Shown here: in pieces, positions 52,910 to 62,399 of the stretch | Layout: every line of letters starts with the position of its first letter | Position numbering within the stretch: position 1 is the stretch's first letter | Assembly: GCF_000025625.1 (NCBI RefSeq) | Contig: NC_013922.1 | Coordinates: 2,108,001 to 2,172,000 of the forward strand | Source: Natrialba magadii ATCC 43099 | GTDB taxonomy: Archaea > Halobacteriota > Halobacteria > Halobacteriales > Natrialbaceae | Direction: 5' to 3' | DNA: 64,000 nt | Notes under the pieces: generated by a model | Database searches by the model: none | What the model was told of the DNA's origin: nothing | Seen by the model: the letters and a program-made list of their open reading frames with translations, nothing else | Translations under genes and position numbers: made by a program

Positions 52910-53347
52910 ATGGACCTGCTGCTCCTGGCTATCGTCGTCGGGATCCCACTCGCCTGGCACATTGGGCTGACGGCGTTCACCTATTACGACGCCGGCAACG
53001 TTGGACTCGAGCCGCCGATGAAATGGGCGGCGATCACGTTCTTCATCCCGCTCTTTGGCTTCTTCATCTATCTCTTCGAGCGCAGCGAACTCGACTACGA
53101 TCCGGAGACGGACCCGTATCGTGGTCACAACTTCAATATTCATCCCTCGCGAGCGGACGACACCCCGATTCGATCTCGCGGCGACAATCGCCTGTCACCG
53201 GAGGACGAACAGGAAGGCGGTGTCGGTAGCGACCGTGATCGTAACGGCGAGAGCACCACAGACCACAACAGCGTTCCGAGCAACGACAGCGACCAGAGAA
53301 ACAGCAGAGAGGCCGAGAACGACCGCTCGAGCTCACGCTGGGAGTGA
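52910..53347 (+). CDS. Membrane protein with acidic disordered tail
   Basis: 145 residues. Two hydrophobic helices fill the first 65 residues (LLLLAIVVGIPLAWHIGLTA and WAAITFFIPLFGFFIYLF), followed by ERSELDYDPETDPYRGHNF, a pattern common in short haloarchaeal membrane proteins. The last 70 residues are charged, Ser/Asn-rich and presumably disordered. Function unknown. Confidence 0.72.
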   Translation: MDLLLLAIVVGIPLAWHIGLTAFTYYDAGNVGLEPPMKWAAITFFIPLFGFFIYLFERSELDYDPETDPYRGHNFNIHPSRADDTPIRSRGDNRLSPEDEQEGGVGSDRDRNGESTTDHNSVPSNDSDQRNSREAENDRSSSRWE

Positions 53348-53482
53348 CAGACATCGCTCCGATCGAGCACCGCTCCCGTCTGGTTGGTCACGCTCGGAGC
53401 ACGCGTTCCTCACTGGCCACACTCTCGTACAATCGGAACTGGCTCGGAATGCGAACCGAAATCGAACCGCAGCCACACCCCC

Positions 53483-55174
53483 TCAGTCGTCAGCCGGTGC
53501 CGCGTCAGAGCCACTCGACTCGAGTGCACTCGCTGGGACCGTGCCGTCCTCGTTCCAGCCGCGTTCCTCGTAGTACTCGTCGAGTCCCTGCTCGAAGCCG
53601 GGGACGTCGTACGGCAGACTGTCGTCCTCGCGGTCGAAGCCGCGCTGGTTGTTGAAGTGGCGCTCGAGGGCGACGGTTTCACCACCGAGTGCGAGCAGTT
53701 CCTCGTAGTCGGCATCGAGCAGCGTCTCCATGCGCTCGTTGGTCATGAAATCACGAGAGAACTTACAGAGGACGGCGCTGTCCTTGATCGCGTTGATGTT
53801 CTCGAGTTCGATGATTTTCGGTGGCTTGTCCTCGAGTCCGTCCTTGCTGAAAGCCTTCTCGGCGTCGACGAGTGGGTACTCGTAGGGGTAGAACTCGGCG
53901 TACATGTGGTCAGCGCCGCGGTTCGAGGTGGCAAAGGAGAGGCCCTGTCCGTTCAGCGTGCGGCCGTCGTGGGCTGGGAACTCCATCCCTTTGACACTCC
54001 AGTTGTCGACGCCGAGGTCATCGTGAACGCGGTCGATGCCTTCGGCGAGGTCGTCGCCGATGCCCTCGCGGTGGGCAATCTCCTCGACGGTTTCGTGGAT
54101 GAGGTCGACGTTGCCGAATTCGTCTTCGCTGGCGAGGTAGGCGGCGACGACGTCGCCGGCGGAGATCGTGTCCAGTCCGAGTTCGTCACAGAGCTTGTTC
54201 GACTTCATGACGTCGACGATGTCGTCGACGCCGGAGTTCGAGCCGAACGCCATGACGGTCTCGTATTCGGGGCCTTCCGTTTCGAATCCGGCCTCCTCGT
54301 CCTTCGTCGGGAGCTTGCAGGCGAACGCACAGGCCGAGCAGGTCCCCTTCTTGTACTTTTTCTCCTCGACACGGTCGCCGTTGATGCCTTCGGCGCCCTC
54401 GAATGAGAGTTCCGAGAAGTACCGCGTCGGCAGGGCCTCGACGGTGTTCGCGTATTCGGTCATCGAGGAGGTGCCCTGTCGCTTCATGATGTGGTCAGAC
54501 TGGGCGGCCTCGCGGTGGACGTCCATCTGCAGTGGCGGGATCTCGACCTCGTGGGTGGAGTCGCCCTCGAAGGTGATCGCCTTGACGTTCTTCGACCCGA
54601 GGACGGCACCGAGGCCGCCGCGGCCGAACGCGCGCTCCTCGGACGTCATAATCGAGGCGAAACGAACCTCGTTCTCACCACTGGGTCCGATCACGACCGT
54701 GTGTTCTGCGTCCAACCCGTGTTCGTCCTCGATGTACGAACAGGTTTCTGGCACGGTGGCCTCCGCGAGATCGGATACGTCCTCGAACTCGACGCCCTCG
54801 TCAGTCACGTGAACGATAACGAGGTCGTCGCTCGAGCCGGTGATTTCGACGGCACTGTAGCCGGTACCGGTGAAGTTCCGCGAGAGGAAGCCGCCCGCGT
54901 TCGAGGAGAGCAGGCCGTCGGTCAGCGGCGAGACGCCGGTGGCTGACATGCGACCCGTGAAGCTCATCGTCGAGTGCTGGAGCGGGCCAGTCGCGAAGTA
55001 GAGACGATTTTCCGGCCCGAGCGGGTCGGCGTCGAACGGGATGCGCTCGTGGGCGAGGGATGTCCCGAGCGCGCGGCCGCCGATCGACGATTCGAGAACC
55101 TCGTCGATCGATTCAGTTTCGACTGTTTGTTCGCCGACGTCGATCGTACACAGTGGTCCCCGGACGTGTTTCAT
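53483..55174 (-). CDS. Aldehyde:ferredoxin oxidoreductase
   Basis: 563 residues. It carries the N-terminal domain shared by all tungsten AORs (SSIGGRALGTSLAHE; ENRLYFATGPLQ; GFLSRNFTGTGYSAVEITG). The [4Fe-4S] ligands are in CSACAFACKLPTK and the later LCDELGLDTISAG region, with a final Cys in AVLCKFSRDF. Pterin-binding stretches (RGGLGAVLGSKNVKAI) are also present. It oxidises aldehydes to acids using ferredoxin, in the cytosol. The C-terminal YDVPGFEQGLDEYYEERGW fits the family. The substrate range is unknown. Confidence 0.93.
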   Translation of the reverse strand: MKHVRGPLCTIDVGEQTVETESIDEVLESSIGGRALGTSLAHERIPFDADPLGPENRLYFATGPLQHSTMSFTGRMSATGVSPLTDGLLSSNAGGFLSRNFTGTGYSAVEITGSSDDLVIVHVTDEGVEFEDVSDLAEATVPETCSYIEDEHGLDAEHTVVIGPSGENEVRFASIMTSEERAFGRGGLGAVLGSKNVKAITFEGDSTHEVEIPPLQMDVHREAAQSDHIMKRQGTSSMTEYANTVEALPTRYFSELSFEGAEGINGDRVEEKKYKKGTCSACAFACKLPTKDEEAGFETEGPEYETVMAFGSNSGVDDIVDVMKSNKLCDELGLDTISAGDVVAAYLASEDEFGNVDLIHETVEEIAHREGIGDDLAEGIDRVHDDLGVDNWSVKGMEFPAHDGRTLNGQGLSFATSNRGADHMYAEFYPYEYPLVDAEKAFSKDGLEDKPPKIIELENINAIKDSAVLCKFSRDFMTNERMETLLDADYEELLALGGETVALERHFNNQRGFDREDDSLPYDVPGFEQGLDEYYEERGWNEDGTVPASALESSGSDAAPADD

Positions 55175-55270
55175 ACACGGTACCGTGGTACGCGCTCCGG
55201 CAAAATGATACCGGTTCTGCGACTGTGGCTATTTGACCATGAGTCGACGTCGATGTACTATTCTTCTGCT

Positions 55271-55561
55271 TTAGGCAGTATCCTGTGTGCTTTTCGAAGC
55301 TAGGTCAAACATTCCTTCGCCTGCCGGTGGCAGGTGGTCGGTGTCGTCGAGGACGACCTCGAGTCGCCCGTCTCGAATCAGGCGGTCGATCTGGTCGTGC
55401 GTGAACCGGCCGTTGCACTCCTCACCGATGAACGTAACGTAGCGCTCGGTGCGCTCTGTAACGGTAGCGAGGGAGTCGCCGGTTCGGTAGTAGTAGCGAA
55501 CGGTCGTGCCGGGGTGGAGGGCATCTGCACTCGTGCGATACGCCCAGCGGTGGAGGACCAT
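55271..55561 (-). CDS. Small haloarchaeal hypothetical protein
   Basis: 96 residues from the ATG at 55561 (MVLHRWAYRTSADALHPG). It reads as a real coding region: TVRYYYRTGDSLATVTERTE, RYVTFIGEECNGRFTHDQID, then an acidic tail. The longer frame upstream through the acyl-CoA synthetase gene is a shadow. It has a single Cys and no domain I can name. It sits between the oxidoreductase and synthetase genes on the same strand. Confidence 0.6.
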   Translation of the reverse strand: MVLHRWAYRTSADALHPGTTVRYYYRTGDSLATVTERTERYVTFIGEECNGRFTHDQIDRLIRDGRLEVVLDDTDHLPPAGEGMFDLASKSTQDTA

Positions 55562-55695
55562 CGGTGGCTGATGCTTGGATGGGGGGCTTGTCTGTCTTCT
55601 GGTCTCAGCGTTGCTGGCTAACCAATATATCCTGCAGGCGAAAATCAAAACTCCCCAGCAGCGGTCGTGCTGGGGACTCGTTACAGCACCCCGCC

Positions 55696-57714
55696 TCAGG
55701 CTTCGGGTGCTTGCTCGGCCGAGTCCTCCGCGTAGATCGACTCGATCTCGTCGTCGAACGCATCGAGGATCGCGCGGCGCTTCTTCTTCATCGTCGGGGT
55801 GAGCAGATCGTTCTCCTCCGTGAACTCGATCGGAACGAGCCGGTACTCCTTGATCGTCTCGTGGGACTCGAAGTCCTCGTTGACTGTGTCGACCACCTGG
55901 TCGATCTGGTCGCGAACCCACTCGTGATCGCAGATGTCGGACGGATTCTCCGGGAGCGCGACGCCCTCGTCTGCGGCCGCGCGCTCGATCGCGTCGATGT
56001 TCGGCACGAGGAGCGCGCCGACGAACTTCTCGCTGTCGCCGACGACCATACACTGTTCGACGAGTTCCTTCGAGGCGAAGGCGTCCTCGATCGGCGCTGG
56101 CGCGACGTTCTTCCCGGTCGAGAGCACGACGAGCTGTTTCGTGCGCTCGTGGAACTCGATGTAGCCGTCGGGGCGGATCGTGACGATGTCGCCGGTACGG
56201 AACCACTTGCCTTTGTCCTCACCGTCATCGTCTTCGTCTACACCCGGTGCGTGCTCAGTGAACGCCCGATCCGTCGCCTCGGGCTTATTCCAGTAGCCCT
56301 GGGTCACGTTCGGCCCGCGGACGAGGAGTTCACCCGTCTCGCCGGGCGTGCTCGCAGCGTCGCCGTCCGGGACGATCGAGTCGTCGACGGTCACGTCGCA
56401 GTCGACGATCGCCGGGCCGACGGTACCGATCTTCGGCTCCTCGGGCGGATTCGTCGTGACGACCGGCGAGGTCTCGGTCAGGCCGTACCCCTCGAAAATC
56501 GGCAGTCCCATGCCGTGGTAGAGCTGGCAGAGCTCCGGCGAGAGGCTGCCACCGCCGCTGACGAGCATCTCGATGTTCCCGCCGAGCGCTTCCTTGACCT
56601 TGCTGAACACGAGTTTGTCCGCAACCGAGAGCTTGAATTCCAGAACCGGCCCCGGATCGTCCGCACGGTAGTACTCGCGGCTCACGTCGGTCGCCCAGTT
56701 GAAGATACGCTCTTTGACCGGAGACTCCGTCGCTTGCTCGCGGATCGTGTCGTAAATTTTCTCGTAGACGCGTGGCACACTCGTCGCACCAGTCGGCTGG
56801 ACGGCCTGGAAATCCTCCTTCAGCGTATCCGAACTCTCCGCGTAGGCGACGGTCGCGCCCGCAGCGAACAGCAGGAAGTGTCCCGCCGTCCGCTCGAAGA
56901 CGTGCGCCAGCGGCAGGTAGGAGACCAGCGTGCTGTCCTGGTCGATCGTCGGCACGTCGTCGTCCTTGTCCGGCCGCGGCCCGTACCGCCGATAGACCTG
57001 GTTGACGTTCGTCCGGAAGTTTCCGTGGGTGAGCATGACACCCTTCGGCTTGCCCGTCGTCCCGCTCGTGTAGATGATACTCGCCAGATCGTCGAGATCA
57101 CGCTCCTCGAGCCACTCCTGGTAGGCGTCCGGATCGTGTCGCTCCTCGCCGATCTCGTAGACGTCCGCGAGCGTGTAAATCTCCGTCTCAGCGTCTGCGT
57201 ATTCGCCGTCTAACTCGTCCATCGAGACGATGAACTCCAGATCGAGTTCGTCCTCGACTTCCAGCACGCGCTCTAACACGTCCGCATTTTCGACGACGAC
57301 ACCCTCCGCGTCAGGATCGTCGAGCAAATACCTGGCTTTCTCCGTCGAGGAGTTCTTGTAGACCGTCGTGACGACTGCGCCGGCGGCAAGCAGCGCGAAG
57401 TCAGTCTGTGCCCACTCCATGCGCGTCTGGGCGAAGATGCCGACCCGATCGCCCCCCTCGACGCCGAGTTCTCGAAAGCCGGTCGCCAGCGGCCGGACAA
57501 TCTCGGCCATCTCGGTATAGGTAAGACTCGCGTAGTCGCCGTGTGGGGCGGGTTCGAACGCCGTCCCCGCCAAACTACGGTCGTAGATTCCGCCCTGATA
57601 CTGCTGGGCGACCGCGTTCGGATTCCGCTCGACCGACGCCTCGAACAGCTGCCCCAGTGGTTCCCCTCCCAGTACGTCGCTCGAGAACTCTCGCTCTGCA
57701 GTCTGCCAATCCAT
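55696..57714 (-). CDS. Long-chain acyl-CoA synthetase (AMP-forming)
   Basis: 672 residues. The adenylate-forming motifs are clear: the P-loop-like SIIYTSGTTGKPKGVMLTHG, EGYGLTETSPVVT, the FRTGDI aspartate, and the C-terminal lysine region in SKELVEQCMVVGD. The length and the FPL/LPLAHVFERTAGH segment match bacterial-type FadD15-like long-chain acyl-CoA ligases. It activates fatty acids for beta-oxidation or lipid use. It is convergent with nothing and followed downstream by a small unknown gene and the oxidoreductase. Confidence 0.94.
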   Translation of the reverse strand: MDWQTAEREFSSDVLGGEPLGQLFEASVERNPNAVAQQYQGGIYDRSLAGTAFEPAPHGDYASLTYTEMAEIVRPLATGFRELGVEGGDRVGIFAQTRMEWAQTDFALLAAGAVVTTVYKNSSTEKARYLLDDPDAEGVVVENADVLERVLEVEDELDLEFIVSMDELDGEYADAETEIYTLADVYEIGEERHDPDAYQEWLEERDLDDLASIIYTSGTTGKPKGVMLTHGNFRTNVNQVYRRYGPRPDKDDDVPTIDQDSTLVSYLPLAHVFERTAGHFLLFAAGATVAYAESSDTLKEDFQAVQPTGATSVPRVYEKIYDTIREQATESPVKERIFNWATDVSREYYRADDPGPVLEFKLSVADKLVFSKVKEALGGNIEMLVSGGGSLSPELCQLYHGMGLPIFEGYGLTETSPVVTTNPPEEPKIGTVGPAIVDCDVTVDDSIVPDGDAASTPGETGELLVRGPNVTQGYWNKPEATDRAFTEHAPGVDEDDDGEDKGKWFRTGDIVTIRPDGYIEFHERTKQLVVLSTGKNVAPAPIEDAFASKELVEQCMVVGDSEKFVGALLVPNIDAIERAAADEGVALPENPSDICDHEWVRDQIDQVVDTVNEDFESHETIKEYRLVPIEFTEENDLLTPTMKKKRRAILDAFDDEIESIYAEDSAEQAPEA

Positions 57715-57977
57715 GGCTTATCATACCAAGGGAAGCGATCACTCTTGAAAGCATAGGATGTTTCACAGAACAGAGTTTGAAATAATCCTGGAAAACAGGA
57801 GCGGTAAGCGGAACGTCTGGTTTGAGTGAACACTGGTAACCAGGCGGTGCCAGCAGCGAACCGTTTGGGCACCCCTCCCCAAATGGCAGACAGCAGACGA
57901 CCGTGACAACCATAGTATATAAATAGGCTCGAAATTCACACAATTCGTTTATTCACGTACCGACGACAGTTCCTATA
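57715..57977. other. Divergent promoter region
   Basis: About 260 bases between the acyl-CoA synthetase start and the small zinc-finger gene. The only clear element is the TATA box at 57914-57925; the synthetase promoter is not obvious. Confidence 0.55.
57914..57925 (+). promoter_or_regulatory. TATA box of the small zinc-finger gene
   Basis: AGTATATAAATA is a consensus archaeal TATA element. Transcription would start near 57945, leaving a leader of about 30 bases before the GTG at 57978. Confidence 0.7.
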
Positions 57978-58157
57978 GTGAGTGGAGAAGACAAACTGAT
58001 GGTTGTCTGTCAGTCGTGTGGACGGATGTATGCGGGCAAAACCACGATCAGTGATCGTGCCCTGCCGATTGGTCGACCGCAAGGCTGTGATTGTGGATGT
58101 GAAACGTTCGAACCGTTGCGCTCTTCGCAGGTGGACATTTCAGAGGACCCTGACTGA
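57978..58157 (+). CDS. Small zinc-finger protein
   Basis: 59 residues from a GTG at 57978, or 52 from the ATG at 57999. Two pairs of cysteines, CQSCG and CDCGC, flank a basic loop (GKTTISDRALPIGRPQG), forming a likely zinc knuckle of the kind found in many tiny haloarchaeal proteins. A consensus TATA box precedes it. Function unknown; roles in RNA or DNA binding or in motility control are known for relatives. It is shorter than typical cut-offs and easily missed. Confidence 0.72.
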   Translation: MSGEDKLMVVCQSCGRMYAGKTTISDRALPIGRPQGCDCGCETFEPLRSSQVDISEDPD

Positions 58158-58295
58158 GTACCCCTCTTCTGTAGGATCCGGGTATCGTGTCGAGACAGAA
58201 GCTCATGAGCGCAATCTGTCACACTTCATCCACTGCTCCGTTTCGCCGACCCCCAATCAGGCACAGTGTACGGAACCAATGGACAGTCGCCCGCC

Positions 58296-58661
58296 TCACT
58301 CGAGTAGTTCGATCTCGTCGTCGCCGTTCGGGACCGCACAGAGGAACGCACCGTCTTCGTCGCCCTCGTTTCGGTACCAGTGGACCGTTCCCGCAGGAAT
58401 GAGCAGCGAGTCGCCCGCCTCGACCTCGTACTCCTCATCGTCGATGCCGACGGTGTACGCGCCCTCGAGGACGTACTGCTCGTGTTCGACCGCGTTCGTG
58501 TGCTCCGGAACCTCGGCTCCCGACTCGAGGACGAACCGCCGGATCGCGAAGTTCGGCGCGCCGTGGTCGTCCGCGATCAGCACGCCCTTCTCGAGTCCGT
58601 CCGCAGCGTCGACGGCCTCGTACTCAATCTCGTCGCTGGTTCGGATCAGTGGATCAGCCAT
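58296..58661 (-). CDS. Cupin-domain protein
   Basis: 121 residues from the ATG at 58661 (MADPLIRTSDEIEYEAV). The two cupin motifs are visible: EHTNAVEHEQYVLEGAYTVG (G-x5-HxH-x-E-type) and PAGTVHWYRNEGDEDG. One His triad would bind a metal. It could be an isomerase, a dioxygenase or a sensor. It lies 63 bases downstream of the carboxyltransferase gene on the same strand and may be co-transcribed. Confidence 0.85.
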   Translation of the reverse strand: MADPLIRTSDEIEYEAVDAADGLEKGVLIADDHGAPNFAIRRFVLESGAEVPEHTNAVEHEQYVLEGAYTVGIDDEEYEVEAGDSLLIPAGTVHWYRNEGDEDGAFLCAVPNGDDEIELLE

Positions 58662-58724
58662 GGACGCCGGTTCGGAGGCCAGAACCAAAACAGCACCCGG
58701 TTTGGGTGCGCTCGACAGCCAGGC

Positions 58725-60602
58725 TCAGAGAATCGTCCCGTGCTTCTTGTCCGGAATATCCTTTTCGACCGTCTCGTAGAATTCGAAGCGGTTCTCGAGT
58801 TCCTCGCGCAGCGAACTCGGCGGGACGATCTCGTCGACGACGACCTCGCTGGCCATCCGGTGGATGTCGATATCTTCGCGGTACTCCTCGCGCAGTTCCT
58901 GTTCTCGCTCGGCGCGCTCCTCGAGATCGTCGATGTCCGCGAGTCGGTTCGCGTAGACTGCGTTGATCGCGGCCTCGGGGCCCATGATCGCGATTTCGCC
59001 GCTCGGCAGGCCGATGACGCTCTCCGGATCGTAGGCCGGGCCGGACATCGCGTAGATGCCCGCGCCGTAGGCCTTGCGGACGACTACCGACTGCTTCGGG
59101 ACTGTCGCCGAGGAGGTCGCGTAGATCATCTTCTTGCCCTGCTCTAAGATGCCGTCCTTCTCGACCTGTGAGCCGGCCATGAACCCCGGCGTGTCACAGA
59201 GGTATAGCAACGGCACGTCGTAGGCGTCGCAGGTCCAGATGAACTCGGCGGCCTTCTCGGCCGCGTCGGGGAAGATTGCGCCCGCGCGGTGGTTCGGCTG
59301 GTTGGCCACGATGCCGACCGGCCGGCCGTCGATTCGCGCGAAGGCGGTGATGATCTCCTTGCCGTACTCCGGCCGCAGTTCGAGTACCGAGTCGGCGTCG
59401 ACGACGCGCTCGATGACGTTGAACATGTCGTAGCCGCGGTTCGGTTCCTGCGGAACGACGGCGTCGATGCCCTCGGGTGAGAGCCGCGGCGCTGTTCCCG
59501 CAGTTTGGGGCGGCTTCTCGTCGCTGTTGTCCGGCAGGTAGCTGATCAGCTTCGCGACGAGTTCGCGGGCGTGTTCTTCGTCCTCGGCGATCAGATCCGC
59601 GCTACCCGAGTGCTGGGCGTGAACGTCTGGGCCACCGAGGTCCTGCAGGTCGATGTTCTCGCCGGTGACCATCTCGACCATCCGGGGCGAGGCGATGGCC
59701 ATCGCGCTCACGTCCCGGACCATGATCGTGAAGTCCGCGAAGACGGGCGTGTAGGCCGCGCCGGCGATACACGGGCCGTAGAGCACGCAGATCTGTGGGA
59801 CGCGCCCGGAAAGCATCGAGTGGTTGTAGTAGTACTTCCCGATGCCTTCGCGGTTAGCGAAGAAGCCGGTCTGCTGGTCGATGCGGCCGCCCGAGGAGTC
59901 CATCAGGTAGAGGACGGGGCGGCCGGTCTTGAGCGCCCGCTGTTGCATCCGCAGAAACTTCTCGACGCCCTTCTCGGCCATCGAGCCCGCCTTGACGGTG
60001 AAGTCGTTGGCCATGAAGTGGAGGTCACGCCCCTCGAACTCCGCCGCGCCGGTGATGAGGCCATCCGCCGGCAGGTCGTCCTCGGCGTCGAAGTTGGCGA
60101 ACTTGCCGTCCTCGAACTTGATGGTATTCCCGCTCTCGCTCCCGCCCGCCTCGCTGTCTGAACTCCCCTCATCCGTCCCGCCGTCGTCACCGAACCAGAG
60201 ATCCAGTCGGTCGCGGACGAACAGCTTCCCCTGGTCGGGGAGTCGCTCCTTGTACTTCTCGGGGCCGCCCTCGAGTATCTCTTCAATCTCCTCACGGAGC
60301 AGTTCCTCGCGCTCGGTTGGCCCGAGGTCGTCCGCTGCCCTGCTGCGGTCGCGGCTTCGGCCGGCGCTCTGGACTGGTCCGGAGCCCGAACCAGATCCGG
60401 AGCCGGCAGCGCCACTGCCACCACTACCGCCACTCGCCGCACCGGTGGGCGCTGACGCGCTCGCGAGCAGGTCCTCACCCGACTGCGTGTACAGTTCGAC
60501 ATCCTCGCCGAAGTGCTCGGCGAGCGCCGAGGCGACCGCCTGCACTTCGCTCTCGTCCTGTGCCGCCGCGTCCGAAATCCTGAGTTTGAGGTCTATCGTC
60601 AT
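58725..60602 (-). CDS. Acyl-CoA carboxylase carboxyltransferase subunit with N-terminal extension
   Basis: 625 residues, about 100 longer than usual PccB/AccD-like proteins. The first 45 residues form an acidic strand-helix segment (IDLKLRISDAAAQDESEVQA) followed by a Gly/Ser/Ala linker. The carboxyltransferase domain proper starts about residue 95, with N-half KTGRPVLYLMDSSGGRIDQQ and C-half LCDTPGFMAGSQVEKDGILE. It transfers CO2 from carboxybiotin to acetyl- or propionyl-CoA. The extension resembles the small extra subunit of haloarchaeal propionyl-CoA carboxylase (PccX-like) fused in frame; that is inference. It is the third gene of the operon. Confidence 0.9.
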   Translation of the reverse strand: MTIDLKLRISDAAAQDESEVQAVASALAEHFGEDVELYTQSGEDLLASASAPTGAASGGSGGSGAAGSGSGSGSGPVQSAGRSRDRSRAADDLGPTEREELLREEIEEILEGGPEKYKERLPDQGKLFVRDRLDLWFGDDGGTDEGSSDSEAGGSESGNTIKFEDGKFANFDAEDDLPADGLITGAAEFEGRDLHFMANDFTVKAGSMAEKGVEKFLRMQQRALKTGRPVLYLMDSSGGRIDQQTGFFANREGIGKYYYNHSMLSGRVPQICVLYGPCIAGAAYTPVFADFTIMVRDVSAMAIASPRMVEMVTGENIDLQDLGGPDVHAQHSGSADLIAEDEEHARELVAKLISYLPDNSDEKPPQTAGTAPRLSPEGIDAVVPQEPNRGYDMFNVIERVVDADSVLELRPEYGKEIITAFARIDGRPVGIVANQPNHRAGAIFPDAAEKAAEFIWTCDAYDVPLLYLCDTPGFMAGSQVEKDGILEQGKKMIYATSSATVPKQSVVVRKAYGAGIYAMSGPAYDPESVIGLPSGEIAIMGPEAAINAVYANRLADIDDLEERAEREQELREEYREDIDIHRMASEVVVDEIVPPSSLREELENRFEFYETVEKDIPDKKHGTIL

Positions 60603-60611
60603 CGTTTCAGC

Positions 60612-62390
60612 TCACTCCAGTACGACCAGCGGATCGCCCATATCGACCGAATCGCCCTCGGAAACGGGAACCGAGGCGACGGTTCCAGTCCCCGGCGCGA
60701 CCACGTCATTTTCCATCTTCATCGCCTCGAGGACGCAGACCACGTCCCCGCTGGCGATTTCGTCGCCCGGTTCGACGTTGATCGAGAGCACGGTGCCTTG
60801 CATCTCGGCCGTGACCGCGTCGCCGGCCGCAACCTGTTCGGTAGCGCCAGACCCACCACCCGATCCTGACGACTCACCAGCGGCTGTGCCGCCGTTGCTG
60901 GCCGCCCGCGGCAGGCCGTCTTCGACCAGTACGTCGAATCGGCGGCCGTCGACTTCGACGGTAAGTTCGTGCTCGCTCGCGTCGTCACCGCTTGCGCCGC
61001 CGCTCGCTACACCCGAGCCCCAGCGCTCGACTGCGTCGGCGAGTTCGTCCTGGCTCACTTCGTGGTCGAGGTAGGCCGTCGTGTGCTCGCCTGCGCGGAA
61101 GACCTCGTCTGTGAGCATGAGTCGGTGGAACGGCACGATGGTTTCGGGACCCGAGATGTCGAAGTGGGCGAGTGCGCGCTGTGAGCGGTCGAGACAACGC
61201 TCGCGCGTCGGTGCGCGAACGATCAGTTTCGCGATCATCGAGTCGTAGTCGCCCGCTATCTCGTCGCCCTGGGAGACCGCGTCGTCGAGGCGAACGCCGA
61301 GGCCGCTCGGCGGGTTGTAGGTTTCCAGTGTCCCTGGTGTCGGCGCGAACTCCTTCGCAGGGTTCTCGGCGTTGATCCGGAACTCGATGGCGTGGCCCTC
61401 GATCGAGATGTCGTCCTGTGCGTAGGGGAGTTCCTCGCCTGCCGCGATGCGAAGCTGTTCCCGGACGATATCGATTCCCGTCACCTCCTCGGAGACGGTG
61501 TGCTCGACCTGAATCCGGGTGTTGACCTCCATGAAGTAGAACTCGCCGTCCTCGACGAGGAACTCGACGGTGCCGGCGTTCGTATAGCCTGCCTCGCGGA
61601 CCCCGCGGCGTGCTGCCTCGCCGATCGACTCGCGCAGTGAGTCGTCCAGTGCTGGACTCGGCGCTTCCTCGATGACCTTCTGGTGCCGGCGTTGCAGCGA
61701 GCAGTCGCGTTCGCCCAGGTGGAGCACGGTGTCGTGTTCGTCCGCCAGGATCTGCACCTCGACGTGCTTGGGGGACTCGAGATACTTCTCGACGTAGACC
61801 GTGTCGTCGTCGAAGTAGGCCTCGCCCTCGCGTTTTGCGCTCTCGAAGGCGTCGTCGGCCTCCTCGGCGCTGCGGACGATCTTCATACCGCGACCGCCAC
61901 CGCCGCCGGCTGCCTTGATCGCGACGGGATAGCCGTACTCCTCGCCGAGTTCGCGGACTTCGTCGGCGGAGTCGACGGGATCAGTCGTGCCGGGGACGAC
62001 CGGCACGTCGGCCTCCTGCATGACCTGTCGGGCCGTCGTCTTCTCGCCGAGGGCTTCCATGGCCTCGCTCGGTGGGCCGACCCAGGTGACTCCCTCGGCA
62101 TCCTCGACACGGGCGGCGAACGTGGCGTTCTCCGCGAGGAAGCCGTAGCCGGGGTGGATCGCGTCGGCACCCGCGCGGTCGGCGACGTCGATGATCGTCT
62201 CCTGATCGAGGTAGGAGTCGCTCGCGGGTGCGGGGCCGACGTTGTACGCCTCGTCGGCGTACTCGACGTGGCCCGCGTTCCGGTCCGCGTCGCTGTAGAT
62301 GGCGACGGTGTCGATACCCAGTTCCTCACAGGCCTGCATGACGCGCACGGCGATTTCGCCGCGGTTGGCAACGAGTAGTTTGTCGAACAT
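60612..62390 (-). CDS. Acyl-CoA carboxylase biotin carboxylase / biotin carrier protein
   Basis: 592 residues from the ATG at 62390 ([19 protein letters not shown]); a GTG at 62399 is an alternative. The ATP-grasp biotin carboxylase domain has [31 protein letters not shown] and [17 protein letters not shown] Ser/Gly/Ala linker leads to the biotinyl domain with the target lysine in [11 protein letters not shown]. It carboxylates biotin on its own carrier domain for the next subunit. It starts 10 bases after the dehydrogenase stop and ends 10 bases before the carboxyltransferase start, so the three are one operon. Confidence 0.95.
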   Translation of the reverse strand: MFDKLLVANRGEIAVRVMQACEELGIDTVAIYSDADRNAGHVEYADEAYNVGPAPASDSYLDQETIIDVADRAGADAIHPGYGFLAENATFAARVEDAEGVTWVGPPSEAMEALGEKTTARQVMQEADVPVVPGTTDPVDSADEVRELGEEYGYPVAIKAAGGGGGRGMKIVRSAEEADDAFESAKREGEAYFDDDTVYVEKYLESPKHVEVQILADEHDTVLHLGERDCSLQRRHQKVIEEAPSPALDDSLRESIGEAARRGVREAGYTNAGTVEFLVEDGEFYFMEVNTRIQVEHTVSEEVTGIDIVREQLRIAAGEELPYAQDDISIEGHAIEFRINAENPAKEFAPTPGTLETYNPPSGLGVRLDDAVSQGDEIAGDYDSMIAKLIVRAPTRERCLDRSQRALAHFDISGPETIVPFHRLMLTDEVFRAGEHTTAYLDHEVSQDELADAVERWGSGVASGGASGDDASEHELTVEVDGRRFDVLVEDGLPRAASNGGTAAGESSGSGGGSGATEQVAAGDAVTAEMQGTVLSINVEPGDEIASGDVVCVLEAMKMENDVVAPGTGTVASVPVSEGDSVDMGDPLVVLE

Positions 62391-62399
62391 TGTGATCAC

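Noticed and set aside
55562-56206. N-terminal part of the 311-codon frame ending at 55271
   Set aside because: It is Arg-rich antiphase translation of the acyl-CoA synthetase gene. Only the last 96 codons look real.
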